64,000 bases of DNA, from NCBI RefSeq assembly GCF_013415485.1, contig NZ_JACBXS010000006.1, forward strand, positions 62,001-126,000, given 5' to 3'. The position numbers were made by a program, and so were the translations under genes. The DNA comes from Rhabdonatronobacter sediminivivens. GTDB lineage: Bacteria > Pseudomonadota > Alphaproteobacteria > Rhodobacterales > Rhodobacteraceae. Of the stretch, positions 7,402-16,899 are shown piece after piece. The stretch's first letter is position 1, and each line of letters starts with the position of its first letter. The notes under the pieces are model-generated. The model worked only from the letters and a program-made list of their open reading frames with translations, searched no databases and was not told where the DNA came from.

Positions 7402-8844
7402 TTACTGCCGACCCAGCGATTGCAGCACCCGGTCCAGCGCCTCACCCTGCGCAGAGCGCGCGGGGGCGTTCTGCACCGCGTTGAAATACGCTTCCGGGTC
7501 ATAGGTGGGAATGCCAAGGTTCAGGTGATCGACTGTCAGCAGCCCCATCGCTTCCAGAACCGAATAGGCGGCCACCTGCAGTTGCGCCTGTTCGGACACC
7601 AGCGCGGCGCGGGCGTCCAGAAGCTCCTGCTCGGCGTTGAGCACATCCAGCGTGGTGCGCGCGCCCAGCGCCGCCTCTTCGCGGACCCCGTCATATGCGG
7701 TCTGCGCGGCGCGGATCTGGCGTTCGCTGGCATCGATCCGTGCGCTGGCGACCTCCATCCGGGACCAGGCCTGGGCCACGTTCTGCAACACCTGTGCCAC
7801 CGTCTGGTGCAGGTTGGACCGCGCCGCGTCACGGCGCGCAATGGCCTGGCGGTTCTGTGATGACAGCGCCCCGCCGCTGTAAATGGGGCGCGAATACTCC
7901 AGCCCCAGCGAGGCGGACTGGTTGGTGCCGCTACGCTGCACCCCCTGCGGGGCAGCGTCAAGGCTGCGCGAGGTGCCGAACCCGGCACTGGCCGAGCCGG
8001 TGACCGATCCCAGCCGTTGCGCCGCCGCGCGTTCGGCGTTCAGATCGGCGGCGGCAACCTCATGCTGGGCCTGGCGGATGGAGGGATGCGTGACCCGTGC
8101 CACCTGCTGGGCGGCGTCCAGGTTGCGCGCGGTGGCGGGCAGGGCCGGGGGCTGGCGCAACTGGCTTGGCGCGGTGCCGGTGGCGAAGCGATAGGCCTCA
8201 CGCGCGATCTGCAGATCGCCCTGCGCGGCGGCCAGCAGGCTGCGTGCGCCCGCCAGACGCGCTTCGGCAATGGCGACATCGGTGCGGGTGACCTCACCGA
8301 CCTCGAACCGCTCCTGCGCGGCGCGCAATTCCTGCGTGATCAGCCGCACGTTCGATTCGCGCAAAGCCACCGTGTCCGTGGCCGAGCGCACATCCATGAA
8401 GGCCGCAATCGCATTCAGCAGCACCTGCTGTTCCAGCCCCACCAGCGCCGAGCGCACCGCCAGCACCTGTTCGCGCGCTGCCTGCACCCCCAACTGCCCG
8501 CGCCCGAAATCATAGAGCGTGACAGTGGCCGACAGGTTCAGCGACGCGGACAACTGGCTGCTGTCGCCGCGCAGCGAATCCTGGTTGAATTGCGCCTGGC
8601 TGCGGGCGACGAAATTGACCACCGGGCGCAGGCTGGCCACGGCCTGGGCCACGTCTTCATCGGCCGCGCGCAGCGTGGCGCGGTTCTGGTCCAGCAGGTT
8701 CGAGTTGCGATAGGCCGCAACGAGGGTGTCCGTCAGCGACTGTGCCGACAGCGGCGGAGCGCCAAGGGCCAGCACCGCCAACCCTGCCAATGCGACCCTG
8801 CGCGCGCCCCTGATCCAGCCGCCCGTTCCGTGAAGTCCCTGCAT
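7402..8844 (-). CDS. TolC-family outer-membrane efflux/secretion channel
   Basis: This 480-residue exported protein has a signal peptide (RRVALAGLAVLALGAPPLSAQ, about 14-35) and two long repeated coiled-coil halves, as expected for a TolC trimer spanning outer membrane and periplasm. Family-like segments are QTVAQVLQNVAQAW and GARTTLDVLNAEQELLDARA. It would dock with a type I secretion or RND pump encoded elsewhere. I chose the ATG at 8842-8844 because AGGAGG lies eight bases before it; longer readings lack this. It lies between the isoaspartyl methyltransferase and PopZ-like genes on the same strand. Confidence 0.9.
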   Translation of the reverse strand: MQGLHGTGGWIRGARRVALAGLAVLALGAPPLSAQSLTDTLVAAYRNSNLLDQNRATLRAADEDVAQAVASLRPVVNFVARSQAQFNQDSLRGDSSQLSASLNLSATVTLYDFGRGQLGVQAAREQVLAVRSALVGLEQQVLLNAIAAFMDVRSATDTVALRESNVRLITQELRAAQERFEVGEVTRTDVAIAEARLAGARSLLAAAQGDLQIAREAYRFATGTAPSQLRQPPALPATARNLDAAQQVARVTHPSIRQAQHEVAAADLNAERAAAQRLGSVTGSASAGFGTSRSLDAAPQGVQRSGTNQSASLGLEYSRPIYSGGALSSQNRQAIARRDAARSNLHQTVAQVLQNVAQAWSRMEVASARIDASERQIRAAQTAYDGVREEAALGARTTLDVLNAEQELLDARAALVSEQAQLQVAAYSVLEAMGLLTVDHLNLGIPTYDPEAYFNAVQNAPARSAQGEALDRVLQSLGRQ

Positions 8845-8931
8845 TCTGCCTGCCTCCTGCATGGGGGCGTTTGCCCGGTTATTGGCGTGCCTTTTCCTGC
8901 CCGTCTGGCCCGCACGCATGGCCCGGGCCCG

Positions 8932-9585
8932 TCAGAAGCTGAATGCGCGTTCGCGCGCGAACCCTTCCAGCACCGGCGCGGCGGCGTTGAATGCATCGCG
9001 CCAGGCGATCCGGCCATCGGTCTTGACGCCGATATGGGCCACGCCCAGCGCGCCATCCATGAACAGGCAGCCCACGCGGCCACCTTCGGCCAGTTGATCG
9101 GCCAGCGCCTGGGGAAAGGTTTCGACCCCGCCCTGGACCATGATCACATCATAGGGGCCGCTGCCCGGGGCGCCGGTGGTCAGTTCGGCCTGCCGGATAT
9201 CGGCATTGTCGGCGCCCATGGCGCTCAGCGCGGCCTGGCCCTCGGCCACCATGGTGGCATTGTCATCGATACCGACCACGGCCTCGGCCATCTGCGCGAT
9301 GACGGCGGTGGAATATCCCATCCCGCAGGCGACATCGAGCACCAGATCGGTTTCGCCGATGTTCAGCGCATCCAGAAACTTGGCCAGGGTGCGCGGCTCC
9401 AGCAGCACACGGCCATCGCCCAGGTTCAGGTTTTCGCCGACATAAGCCGCTTCGGCCAGGGGCTTGGGCACAAAGGCTTCGCGCGGCACCCGCAGCATGG
9501 CGTCGATGATGGGAAACTTGGTCACATCCGAAGGCCGCACCTGGGTATCGACCATCATGATGCGGCGGGCGGGATAGTCCGTCAT
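8932..9585 (-). CDS. pcm: protein-L-isoaspartate O-methyltransferase
   Basis: This methylates isoaspartyl residues of damaged proteins with SAM, allowing repair. The 217-residue product has the substrate segment FVPKPLAEAAYVGENLNLGDGR (about 39-60), the SAM-binding VLDVACGMGYSTAV (about 81-94) and later acidic motifs. Length is normal. The ATG at 9583-9585 is taken because the reading upstream of it is unconserved-looking. It is the first gene of a pcm-tolC-popZ run on the minus strand. Confidence 0.88.
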   Translation of the reverse strand: MTDYPARRIMMVDTQVRPSDVTKFPIIDAMLRVPREAFVPKPLAEAAYVGENLNLGDGRVLLEPRTLAKFLDALNIGETDLVLDVACGMGYSTAVIAQMAEAVVGIDDNATMVAEGQAALSAMGADNADIRQAELTTGAPGSGPYDVIMVQGGVETFPQALADQLAEGGRVGCLFMDGALGVAHIGVKTDGRIAWRDAFNAAAPVLEGFARERAFSF

Positions 9586-9713
9586 GGAATGAACTCTCGG
9601 CTTTGCTGTATCGCGATAACTCTTGCCACATAAACGCGGGGCGGGCAACAAGGCGCAGCACCTTCGGCGGGGGTTGTGCCCCCGGCGTTACGGCACAAAC
9701 GGAAGGAGAGAAC

Positions 9714-10160
9714 ATGCTCAAGGTCTATCTGTCCGGTGAGATCCACACCGACTGGCGCGAGCGGATCATCGAGGGCGCGAAGGGGCTGGAGGTCAGTTTC
9801 AACAGCCCGGTGACGGATCACGCGGCCTCGGATGATTGCGGGGTCGCCATCCTGGGGGCCGAGGAGAACAAGTACTGGCATGACCACAAGGGCGCCATGG
9901 TCAATGCCATCCGCACCCGCAAGGGGATCGCCGATGCCGATGTGGTGGTGGTCCGCTTCGGCGAAAAATACAAGCAGTGGAATGCCGCATTCGACGCCGG
10001 GTATGCCAGCGCGCTGGGCAAGTCGCTGATCATCCTGCACCCGCCCGAACATGCCCATGCGCTCAAGGAAGTCGATGCCGCAGCCCTGGCGGTGGCGCAG
10101 GAGCCTGAGCAGGTGGTCGATGTCCTGCGCTATGTGCTGACCGGCAAGCTGCCCGGCTGA
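9714..10160 (+). CDS. YtoQ family protein
   Basis: This 148-residue cytoplasmic protein starts MLKVYLSGEIHTDWR, the typical YtoQ N-terminus. It has a Rossmann-like, nucleoside-deoxyribosyltransferase-related pattern: SGEIHxDWR, SPVTDHxxSDDCG, ADxVVVRFGEKYKQWNAAFDAGYA and a late LIILHPPEHAHALKEVD. YtoQ proteins have no firmly established reaction that I know of. The ATG at 9714 follows GGAAGGAGAG. It diverges from pcm and converges on the asparaginase gene. Confidence 0.85.
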   Translation: MLKVYLSGEIHTDWRERIIEGAKGLEVSFNSPVTDHAASDDCGVAILGAEENKYWHDHKGAMVNAIRTRKGIADADVVVVRFGEKYKQWNAAFDAGYASALGKSLIILHPPEHAHALKEVDAAALAVAQEPEQVVDVLRYVLTGKLPG

Positions 10161-10169
10161 GCGCCCGGA

Positions 10170-11180
10170 TCAGCCCGGAAAGCCCGGCGCGGCGCGCAGA
10201 TACCCGGTGAGCAGCCCGCGGCGGTTATGGATCGGCCCGCCCAGCCGCGCCTGCGCCGCCGGGTGGCCTGCGTCCAGCACCCCCGCGCGGATCAGCAGCG
10301 CGGCAATCGCGGCCTCCGAGGCGCGGGTGCCGCCATCCACGATCTTGAGCGCGATTCCCAGCCGCTGCTGTGGCAGGATCGCCACGAATACGGCCTCGGC
10401 CCCGGTCTTGATCGCCGCCTGCTGGCCCATGGCGCGCATCAGTTCGGTGCAGGCGCGGCCTTCGCCCGCGACCAGTTCGGGGTGCAGCATCATCGCCTCT
10501 CGCAGGCGGACCATGGCGCGGGCGCGGGCATCGCCACTGTCGCTGGCAGCGGCAAAAGCCGCCATGGCGCGTGCCAGCCCGGTGACGGTGGTGATGAAAT
10601 TCGGCGCCGAACAGCCGTCGATCCCGTATCCGGGCGCAGTTTCGCCGGTGACCGCCTCGAACGCCTCAAGCACTGCGCGCTGCACTGGGTGATCGGCCTC
10701 GACATATTCCGCCCCGCCCCGCAGGTGGCGGTTCAGCATCAGAAAACCCGCATGCTTGCCGGAACAGTTGTTGTGCAACTGGCACGGCGCATCGCCTGCG
10801 CGCACCAGCGTGTCGCGGCTGTCGCTGTCATAGGGGTCATGCGCGCCGCAGCGCAGGTCGCTTTCGCCCAGGCCCATATCCGCCAGCCAGCGCGCCACGG
10901 CGTCCGTATGGATCGCCGCCCCCTGATGCGAGGCGCAGGCCAGCGCCAGATGCTGCGGCGTCAGCTCTGCGCCTGCGCCGCTTTCCAGCAGCGGCAGCGC
11001 CTGGATCATCTTGGCCGAGGAGCGCGGGTATATCGGCGCATCCGCATCGCCCCAGCTGTCCACCACGGCGCCGCTGGCATCGCAGATCACCGCATGCCCG
11101 GCATGGACACTTTCCACCATCTCGCCGCGCCAAAGCTCGATCATCCGGTGGGCCTGCGGGGCGGAATTTTCGCGCAGCAT
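10170..11180 (-). CDS. L-asparaginase II family (Rhizobium AnsA/ReAV type)
   Basis: This predicted amidohydrolase (336 residues) would convert asparagine to aspartate and ammonia. It belongs to the ReAV-like family unrelated to the E. coli enzymes. Hallmarks are RSSAK at 53-57 (serine-Lys pair), SHQG at 84-87, NNCSGKHAG with Cys139/Lys142, and GIDGCSAP with Cys190; in ReAV these serines, lysines and zinc-binding cysteines form the active site. The start at 11178-11180 has GGAGCAGG upstream; the open frame further up lacks family similarity. It converges with ytoQ. Confidence 0.85.
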   Translation of the reverse strand: MLRENSAPQAHRMIELWRGEMVESVHAGHAVICDASGAVVDSWGDADAPIYPRSSAKMIQALPLLESGAGAELTPQHLALACASHQGAAIHTDAVARWLADMGLGESDLRCGAHDPYDSDSRDTLVRAGDAPCQLHNNCSGKHAGFLMLNRHLRGGAEYVEADHPVQRAVLEAFEAVTGETAPGYGIDGCSAPNFITTVTGLARAMAAFAAASDSGDARARAMVRLREAMMLHPELVAGEGRACTELMRAMGQQAAIKTGAEAVFVAILPQQRLGIALKIVDGGTRASEAAIAALLIRAGVLDAGHPAAQARLGGPIHNRRGLLTGYLRAAPGFPG

Positions 11181-11365
11181 TGCCTGCTCCTGCTCACGGC
11201 TGCGCGATTTTATGCGAACGGCCCTTTCCGACCGCCGCCTGTTCGCGCTATTACGGGTCCGGTTAGAGCACGACCGCCCGCGACAGACAAGACGCCCGGC
11301 ACCGATCGGGTCAGGGCGCGGATGGAATGGCGGGCGGACAGAGCAGGCTGGAGGCTGTGGGACAG

Positions 11366-11908
11366 ATGATCGCAACAAGTAGACCCTTTGCACCAATGAA
11401 CCTTGCGCTGGGCGTGGCGATGGCCCTTGGCGCGGCAGCGCAGGCATATGCACAGGACTCCACCAACCGCGTTGCGGTGGAGACCGCCTGGAGCGTGTTC
11501 GTCGATGGCGATCCGCGGGAATGCTGGGTCGTCTCCTCGCCGCAGGAGGTGGTCAACACCCGGGGCGGGCAACCGGCCAGTGTGCGGCGCGGCGATATCC
11601 TGCTGTTCACCACCTATCGCGCCGGTGGCACACCGGGCGAGGTGTCGTTCACCGGCGGCTATCCGTTCGACCCGGACTCCACCGTGGGGCTGACCATCGG
11701 CTCGAACGAGTTTCAGTTGTTCGTCGAAGGGCAATGGGCCTGGGCCGGTTCGGCCGAGGATGACGCCGCAATCATGGCCGCCATGCGTGGCGGGGCCGAG
11801 GCTGTGCTGACCGCGCGCTCCTCGCGCGGGACGGACACGCGGGACACGTTCTCGCTCTTCGGCTATACGGCGGCGACCGAAACCGCGGCCGAGCGCTGCG
11901 CCGAGTGA
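11366..11908 (+). CDS. invasion-associated locus B (IalB) family periplasmic protein
   Basis: This 180-residue exported protein has a signal peptide ending near AQAYA-QDS (about residue 30). The mature part carries the IalB pattern: ...WSVFVDGDPRECWVVSSPQE, SVRRGDILLFTTYRAGG, GEVSFTGGYPF, VGLTIGSNEFQLFVEGQWAW and a late DTFSLFGYTAA. IalB proteins are common in free-living alphaproteobacteria, and 'invasion' does not imply pathogenicity. The start at 11366 gives a normal signal peptide; the one at 11396 lacks any Shine-Dalgarno. Confidence 0.8.
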   Translation: MIATSRPFAPMNLALGVAMALGAAAQAYAQDSTNRVAVETAWSVFVDGDPRECWVVSSPQEVVNTRGGQPASVRRGDILLFTTYRAGGTPGEVSFTGGYPFDPDSTVGLTIGSNEFQLFVEGQWAWAGSAEDDAAIMAAMRGGAEAVLTARSSRGTDTRDTFSLFGYTAATETAAERCAE

Positions 11909-11946
11909 CACCGGCCCCCAGCCGGGGGCCAGACGATGAATTGCTG

Positions 11947-11974
11947 CGCCGGGCTGTCATGCCCGGCGTTTCTT
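11947..11974 (+). terminator. intrinsic terminator after the IalB-like gene
   Basis: A perfect 8-bp stem (11947-11954 with 11961-11968) is followed by TTTCTT. A second GC hairpin (11913-11919 with 11924-11930) lies just after the stop codon. Together they separate the IalB-like gene from rlmN. Confidence 0.75.
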
Positions 11975-12014
11975 GCTATATGACAGGGGCCATGCCCCGC
12001 CCGGAGAAGACCCC

Positions 12015-13205
12015 ATGACCGCCACCGCGCCCATCACCCAGGACGTGCTGACCATCCGGCGCACCCCGCCGCAGGAGGGCAAGACCAACCTCATCGGCCT
12101 GACCCGCTCCCAACTGGCCGAGGCACTGCGCGCCATCGGCACGCCTGAGCGGCAGGTCAAGATGCGCCTGGGCCAGGTCTGGCAATGGCTCTATCACTGG
12201 GGCGTGCGCGATTTCGCGGCCATGACCAACCTGGCCAAGGACTACCGCGCGCTGCTGGAGGACCATTTCACCATCGACCTGCCGCAGGTGGTCAGCCGCC
12301 AGGCCAGCGCCGATGGCACCCGCAAGTATCTGCTGCGCATCGCCGGCGGGCATGAGGTCGAAACCGTCTACATCCCCGAAGAAAACCGCGGCACGCTCTG
12401 CGTGTCCAGCCAGGTAGGCTGCACGCTGACCTGTTCCTTCTGCCACACCGGCACGCAAAAGCTGGTGCGTAACCTGACCGCCGCTGAAATCGTCGGCCAG
12501 TTGATGGTCGCGCGCGATGATCTGGGCGAATGGCCGGTGCAGGGCGCGCCGAAGAATGAAACCCGGTTGGTCAGCAATCTGGTGCTGATGGGCATGGGCG
12601 AGCCGCTCTACAATTTCGAAAATGTCCGCGATGCCATGCAGGTGGTGATGGACAATGAAGGGCTGACGCTGTCGCGCCGCCGCATCACGCTCTCCACCAG
12701 CGGCGTGGTGCCGGAGATCGCGCGCACGGCGCAGGAAATCGGCTGCCTTCTGGCGGTGTCCTTCCATGCCACCACCGACGCGGTGCGCGACAAGCTGGTG
12801 CCGATCAACAAGCGCTGGAACATCGCCGCGCTGCTGGACGCCCTGCGCGAGTATCCAAGGCTGTCGAACTCGGAACGGATCACCTTTGAATATGTCATGC
12901 TCAAGGGGGTGAATGACTCGGATGCCGATGCGCGGCGGCTGGTGAAGCTGATCGCGGGGATCCCGGCCAAGATCAACCTGATCCCCTTCAACGAATGGCC
13001 CGGCGCCCCGTATGTGCGCAGCGACTGGGCGCGGATCGAGGCCTTTGCCGACATCATCCACAAGGCCGGTTATGCCAGCCCCATCCGCACCCCGCGCGGC
13101 GAGGATATCATGGCCGCCTGCGGGCAGTTGAAATCGGAAACCGAACGGGCGCGGAAATCCCGCGCTCAGATCGCGGCCGAGGTTGCGGGCGGGGCAGGGG
13201 GCTGA
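12015..13205 (+). CDS. rlmN: dual-specificity 23S rRNA/tRNA adenine-C2 methyltransferase RlmN
   Basis: This radical-SAM enzyme makes 2-methyladenosine in 23S rRNA (A2503) and some tRNAs. The 396-residue product has the cluster motif CxxxCxxC at Cys136/140/143, the [12 protein letters not shown] segment (about 194-205), and the C-terminal catalytic cysteine at about 369 (DIMAACGQL). The ATG at 12015 has GGAGAAG upstream. Its TGA overlaps the ATG of the next small membrane protein by one base, suggesting coupled translation. Confidence 0.95.
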   Translation: MTATAPITQDVLTIRRTPPQEGKTNLIGLTRSQLAEALRAIGTPERQVKMRLGQVWQWLYHWGVRDFAAMTNLAKDYRALLEDHFTIDLPQVVSRQASADGTRKYLLRIAGGHEVETVYIPEENRGTLCVSSQVGCTLTCSFCHTGTQKLVRNLTAAEIVGQLMVARDDLGEWPVQGAPKNETRLVSNLVLMGMGEPLYNFENVRDAMQVVMDNEGLTLSRRRITLSTSGVVPEIARTAQEIGCLLAVSFHATTDAVRDKLVPINKRWNIAALLDALREYPRLSNSERITFEYVMLKGVNDSDADARRLVKLIAGIPAKINLIPFNEWPGAPYVRSDWARIEAFADIIHKAGYASPIRTPRGEDIMAACGQLKSETERARKSRAQIAAEVAGGAGG

Positions 13206-13444
13206 TGCCCGTCATCCTACTGGTCGTAATCGGCGCGGCGGCGGGCTATGTGGCTACGCGGCTGATGCGCGTCAATGTGGACATGCCCACCGCCATGGTG
13301 GTGGGGGTGATCGGCGCGGTGCTGGGCGGCATGGCGTTTCGGTTCCTCATGGCCTCGGCGGGCTGGGTGGTGATGTTCGTGATCGCACTTCTGGCCTCGA
13401 TGGGGCTGATCTGGGTCTGGCAGAAATACCAGGGTCGGCGCTGA
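13205..13444 (+). CDS. small membrane protein, GlsB/YeaQ/YmgE-like
   Basis: This 79-residue, very hydrophobic protein has three predicted helices, starting [21 protein letters not shown]. The glycine-rich repeated pattern resembles the GlsB/YeaQ/YmgE (transglycosylase-associated) family of small stress-linked membrane proteins. Its start overlaps the rlmN stop by one base (TGATG). Function is unknown and the family call is tentative. Confidence 0.6.
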   Translation: MPVILLVVIGAAAGYVATRLMRVNVDMPTAMVVGVIGAVLGGMAFRFLMASAGWVVMFVIALLASMGLIWVWQKYQGRR

Positions 13445-13535
13445 GGCATTTTCCCCCGGTTGCCGGTGCGCGGTCGCTTCAATCCCCCGTGGCCATGCCC
13501 TAGGGTCCGCTGGCGTAACTGATCAGGGGGCTGAC

Positions 13536-14765
13536 ATGCATTCATCCGAGATTGCGGTTCTGGGAGCAGGGGTTGTCGGCCTTTCGGTGGCGCTGCGCCT
13601 GGCCGATGAAGGCCACGCGGTCACGCTGATCGCGCCCGAGGACAGGGGCGACGGGGCCTCTTATGGAAATGCGGGGGTGATTGCCGATTACGCGGTTTTG
13701 CCGGTGGGCACGCCCGATGTGCTGCGCAACCTGCCGTCGCTGCTGTTTGACCGGCTCAGCCCGCTGGCGATCCGGCGCTCGGCAGTCCTGTCGCTGTTGC
13801 CCTGGCTGACCCGCTTTGCCCTGCAATCCTTGCCCGGCCCCGCGCGGCGCAATGCCCGCGCCATTGCCGCGCTGCTGGCCGATGCTGCCGCCGAATGGCG
13901 CGATCAGGCGGACCGGATCGGCGGCAGCGATGTGCTGCGGCGGCGTGGCTCGCTTTACCTCTATGAAAGCGCTGCGGATATCTCGGAGGCGTCCCTGCAG
14001 TGGCAGCGGGATCTGGGGGTGCAGGTTGAGCGCCTGGGGCGCGATGAACTGGGGCAGCTCGAACCGGGCCTTCCTGGCGAAGCGGCTGTCGGTGCGGCCT
14101 ATTTCCCCAACACCATGACCGTCAGCGATCCGGGCCGGATGCTGCGCCTGCTGGCGGCAGCCGTGCCCGGCGCGGGGGTGGCGCGCATCACTGCCCGCGC
14201 CACGGGGCTGGAGCGGGGGGCCAATGGCGTGATCATCCGCTGCGATGACGGCACGCATCTGTGCGCGCGCCGCGTGGTGCTGGCCGCGGGCGCCTGGTCC
14301 CGCCCGCTGGCCCGCATGGCCGGGGACCGGGTGCCGCTGGACACCGAACGCGGCTATCACATCGAATTCGACATGGAGGAGCAGCCGATCACACGCCAGA
14401 TGACCCCGGTGTCACGCGGCTTCTATTTCTGCCCCATGGAAGGGCGGCTGCGCGTGGCCGGCACGGTAGAGCTTGGCGGGCTGGGGGCGCCGGCCTCTCC
14501 CCACCGGGTTGCGGTGCTGGAGGAGGGCGCCCGCGCCGTGCTGCCGGACCTGCCTGCGATCAGCCGAAGCTGGATGGGCTGCCGCCCGTCGCTGCCCGAC
14601 AGTGTGCCGGTGATCGGGCCGTCACGCGCGGGGGATGATGTGATCCATGCCTATGGCCACGGGCATCTGGGCCTTACCCTGGCGCCGGTGACGGCGCGGA
14701 TGGTGGCGGATCTGGTGGCCGGGCGGGGGGGCGTGGCCGCGCCCTATCTGCCAAGCCGTTTCTGA
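13536..14765 (+). CDS. FAD-dependent D-amino-acid dehydrogenase-like oxidoreductase (DadA family)
   Basis: This 409-residue DAO-superfamily flavoprotein has the dinucleotide motif GAGVVGLSVALRLADEGH at 9-26. Further segments are GASYGNAGVIADYAVLPVGTP, the substrate-domain RGYHIEFD, and the C-terminal GHGHLGLTLAPVTARMVADLV that binds FAD in DadA. It probably oxidises a D-amino acid at the membrane face, passing electrons to quinone; the substrate is inferred. The ATG at 13536 follows AGGGGG. Its last 22 bases overlap the 3' end of the convergent znuB gene. Confidence 0.82.
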   Translation: MHSSEIAVLGAGVVGLSVALRLADEGHAVTLIAPEDRGDGASYGNAGVIADYAVLPVGTPDVLRNLPSLLFDRLSPLAIRRSAVLSLLPWLTRFALQSLPGPARRNARAIAALLADAAAEWRDQADRIGGSDVLRRRGSLYLYESAADISEASLQWQRDLGVQVERLGRDELGQLEPGLPGEAAVGAAYFPNTMTVSDPGRMLRLLAAAVPGAGVARITARATGLERGANGVIIRCDDGTHLCARRVVLAAGAWSRPLARMAGDRVPLDTERGYHIEFDMEEQPITRQMTPVSRGFYFCPMEGRLRVAGTVELGGLGAPASPHRVAVLEEGARAVLPDLPAISRSWMGCRPSLPDSVPVIGPSRAGDDVIHAYGHGHLGLTLAPVTARMVADLVAGRGGVAAPYLPSRF

Positions 14766-15556
14766 GCGGCCGCCGCCAGCGCCGCCCCCGCCAGACAGGC
14801 GGCAAACACTGCGGCGGCCACGGTCACGATGCTGGGCCCCGAAGGCGTATCCAGCCGCAGCGACATCTGCAGCCCGCCCCAGACCGCAACCATGCCGATT
14901 GCAATGGCCAGCAGCGCCATGGCTTCAGGGCTGCGGGCCATGTTGCGTGCGGCGGCGGCGGGGATGATCAGCATGGCCGCGATCAGCAGCGCGCCGATCA
15001 CCTTGAGCGCCACCGCCACCACGATGGCCAGCGCCACGGTCAGCACCATCCGTTCGCGCGCCGGATCAATCCCCGAGGCATGGGCCAGGTCCTCGTTCAG
15101 GGTGGCGGTCAGCAGCGCCCGCCAGCGCCAGGCCATCAGCGCCGTCACCAATGCCGCGCCGCAGGCAATTACCCCCAGATCAAAGCGGGACACCGCCAGG
15201 ATATCGCCAAAGAGATAGGCCGTCAGATCCACGCGCACATTGGGCAGGAAGGATACCGCCACCAGCCCCAGCGCCAGCGCCGAATGCGCCAGCACGCCCA
15301 AGGTCGTGTCCATGGCCCATCCGCGCCCCGCCAGCGCCGAGACAATCATCGCCATCATCAGCGCGACCATGCTGGTGCCGATGAAGATCGAAATCTGGAA
15401 CCCGAGTGCCAGCGCCACACCCAGAATCGCCGCATGGGCCGTGGCATCGCCGAAATATGCCATTCGGCGCCAGACCACAAAACAGCCCAGAGGTCCCGCC
15501 GCCACCGCAACTGCCAGCCCGGACAGCAAGGCGCGTATCAGAAAATCATCCAGCAT
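14744..15556 (-). CDS. znuB: zinc ABC transporter permease ZnuB
   Basis: This 270-residue inner-membrane permease of the metal ABC-3 family has about eight hydrophobic helices. Characteristic segments are GPLGCFVVWRRMAYFGDATAHAA near the N-terminus and ALKVIGALLIAAMLIIPAAAARN in the centre. With ZnuC and ZnuA it imports zinc. Its ATG overlaps the znuC stop by one base. The 3' end overlaps the oncoming amino-acid dehydrogenase gene. Confidence 0.92.
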   Translation of the reverse strand: MLDDFLIRALLSGLAVAVAAGPLGCFVVWRRMAYFGDATAHAAILGVALALGFQISIFIGTSMVALMMAMIVSALAGRGWAMDTTLGVLAHSALALGLVAVSFLPNVRVDLTAYLFGDILAVSRFDLGVIACGAALVTALMAWRWRALLTATLNEDLAHASGIDPARERMVLTVALAIVVAVALKVIGALLIAAMLIIPAAAARNMARSPEAMALLAIAIGMVAVWGGLQMSLRLDTPSGPSIVTVAAAVFAACLAGAALAAAAQKRLGR

Positions 15557-16344
15557 CAGCGCGTTGAGGCCTTTTCTTGATCTATCTCCTCGACGGGTGC
15601 CGGGTGGTCACGGTCGCAGTTCTCGTCATGGCTGTGATCATGCTCATGTTGATAAAGTGCAAGTGCACCCCCGGTCCCCATTCCGAACAGCGCACGGTAT
15701 TCGGGCGCGCGGGCGACCACCTTTGGCGCTCCCTGGCAGCAGATATGCCCATTCAGGCAGATCACACGGTCCGCGGCGCTCATCACCACATGCAGGTCAT
15801 GGCTGACCAGCAGCACCGCGCAGTCCAGCGTCTGGCGCACCTCCTCGATCAGTTTGTAGAAGGCTGCGACGCCGGGCTGGTCCAGCCCCTGGGTGGGTTC
15901 GTCCAGCATCAGGATATCAGGGTCCGACAGCAGGGCGCGGGCCAGAAGCGCGCGCTGGAACTGCCCGCCCGACAGTGTTGCCATGTCCTGCCCGGCGATA
16001 TCTGGAACGCCCACCTGCGCCAGGGCCGTGGCAATGCGCGCGGGGCTCTGTCGCACGGGCAGCGACAGGAACCGGCGCACCGGCAGGGGCAGGGCGGCAT
16101 CGATATGCAGCCGCTGCGGCACATAGCCGATCCGCAGGCCGCGCGCCCGTCTGACCCGCCCCGCCGAAGGGGTCACAACCCCCAGCAGGGCCCGCAACAG
16201 CGTGGACTTGCCCGACCCGTTCGGCCCCACAACGGTGACGATCTCGCCGCGGTCAATGGCAAAATCGACGCCGCCGAGCACCTGCCGCCCGCGATAGGCC
16301 ACGGCCAGCCCCTGCGCTTCGATCAGCGGGTGCGGGGAGGTCAT
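15556..16344 (-). CDS. znuC: zinc ABC transporter ATPase ZnuC
   Basis: This 262-residue ABC ATPase has Walker A GPNGSGKS at 40-47, signature LSGGQ at 124-128, Walker B ending LMLDEP at 145-150, and the switch His in LLVSHDLH. The C-terminus is rich in His and Asp (YQHEHDHSHDENCDRDH), consistent with zinc handling. The ATG at 16342-16344 overlaps the zur stop (ATGA), so zur-znuC-znuB form one coupled operon. Control by the Zur box upstream of zur is inferred. Confidence 0.93.
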   Translation of the reverse strand: MTSPHPLIEAQGLAVAYRGRQVLGGVDFAIDRGEIVTVVGPNGSGKSTLLRALLGVVTPSAGRVRRARGLRIGYVPQRLHIDAALPLPVRRFLSLPVRQSPARIATALAQVGVPDIAGQDMATLSGGQFQRALLARALLSDPDILMLDEPTQGLDQPGVAAFYKLIEEVRQTLDCAVLLVSHDLHVVMSAADRVICLNGHICCQGAPKVVARAPEYRALFGMGTGGALALYQHEHDHSHDENCDRDHPAPVEEIDQEKASTR

Positions 16345-16829
16345 GACGTCGCGCATTGGGGGCAGAGGCCCACGGCCTCGATACTGGCGCGTTCGACGCT
16401 GAAGCCCACGGTGCCCGCGGTCCGCTCCAGCGCCTGGCGCGGGGCTGCAGAGGGGGCCTCGGCCACGCTGTTGCACAGGCGGCAGATCAGGAACACGGCC
16501 TGATGAGCCTCGCCCGGGTGGGAACAGGCGGTAAAGGCGTTCAGCCGCTGGATGCGATGGGCCAGACCATTGTCCACCAGGAAATCCAGTGCACGATAGG
16601 CCACCGGCGGCTGGCGACCGAACCCGTCCTGGGCCAGACGCTCCAGCACCTCATAGGCGCCGAGGGCGCGATGATCCTCCAGCAGGATTTCCAGCGTCCG
16701 GCGGCGCACGGGCGTCATGCGCAACCCGCGCTGGCGGGCCAGTTCTTCGGCCCGCGCCATGCCCTCGCGGGCGCAATGGGCGTGGTCATGGGCTTCGAAG
16801 GCGCGTGCCGGATCCGAAGGGGCGGGCAT
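16341..16829 (-). CDS. zur: zinc uptake regulator Zur (Fur family)
   Basis: This 162-residue Fur-family repressor uses zinc as co-repressor. The winged-helix part has RMTPVRRRTLEILLED (about 37-52) and PPVAYRALDFLVDNGLAHRI (about 74-93). Metal ligands include Cys102/His104, the Cys116-Cys119 pair and a C-terminal Cys156-Cys159 pair for structural zinc. An additional His-rich N-terminal stretch (HDHAH) is present. The ATG at 16827-16829 gives the family length; the longer frame runs back through the operator. It is the first gene of zur-znuC-znuB and diverges from znuA. Confidence 0.92.
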   Translation of the reverse strand: MPAPSDPARAFEAHDHAHCAREGMARAEELARQRGLRMTPVRRRTLEILLEDHRALGAYEVLERLAQDGFGRQPPVAYRALDFLVDNGLAHRIQRLNAFTACSHPGEAHQAVFLICRLCNSVAEAPSAAPRQALERTAGTVGFSVERASIEAVGLCPQCATS

Positions 16830-16851
16830 GGGAAACCTCGCTTGACTTGTG

Positions 16852-16863
16852 ATGGTATAACAT
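16852..16863. promoter_or_regulatory. probable Zur box shared by zur-znuCB and znuA
   Basis: ATGGTATAACAT is palindromic at ten of twelve positions and sits in an AT-rich core of the 70-bp divergent region. Alphaproteobacterial Zur sites are built around ATGTTATA..TATAACAT-type palindromes. It is 23 bp from the zur start and 37 bp from the znuA start, able to block both promoters. Confidence 0.7.
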
Positions 16864-16899
16864 ATTATCCCCGCATGGAACAGGAACAAGAGGTTTGAG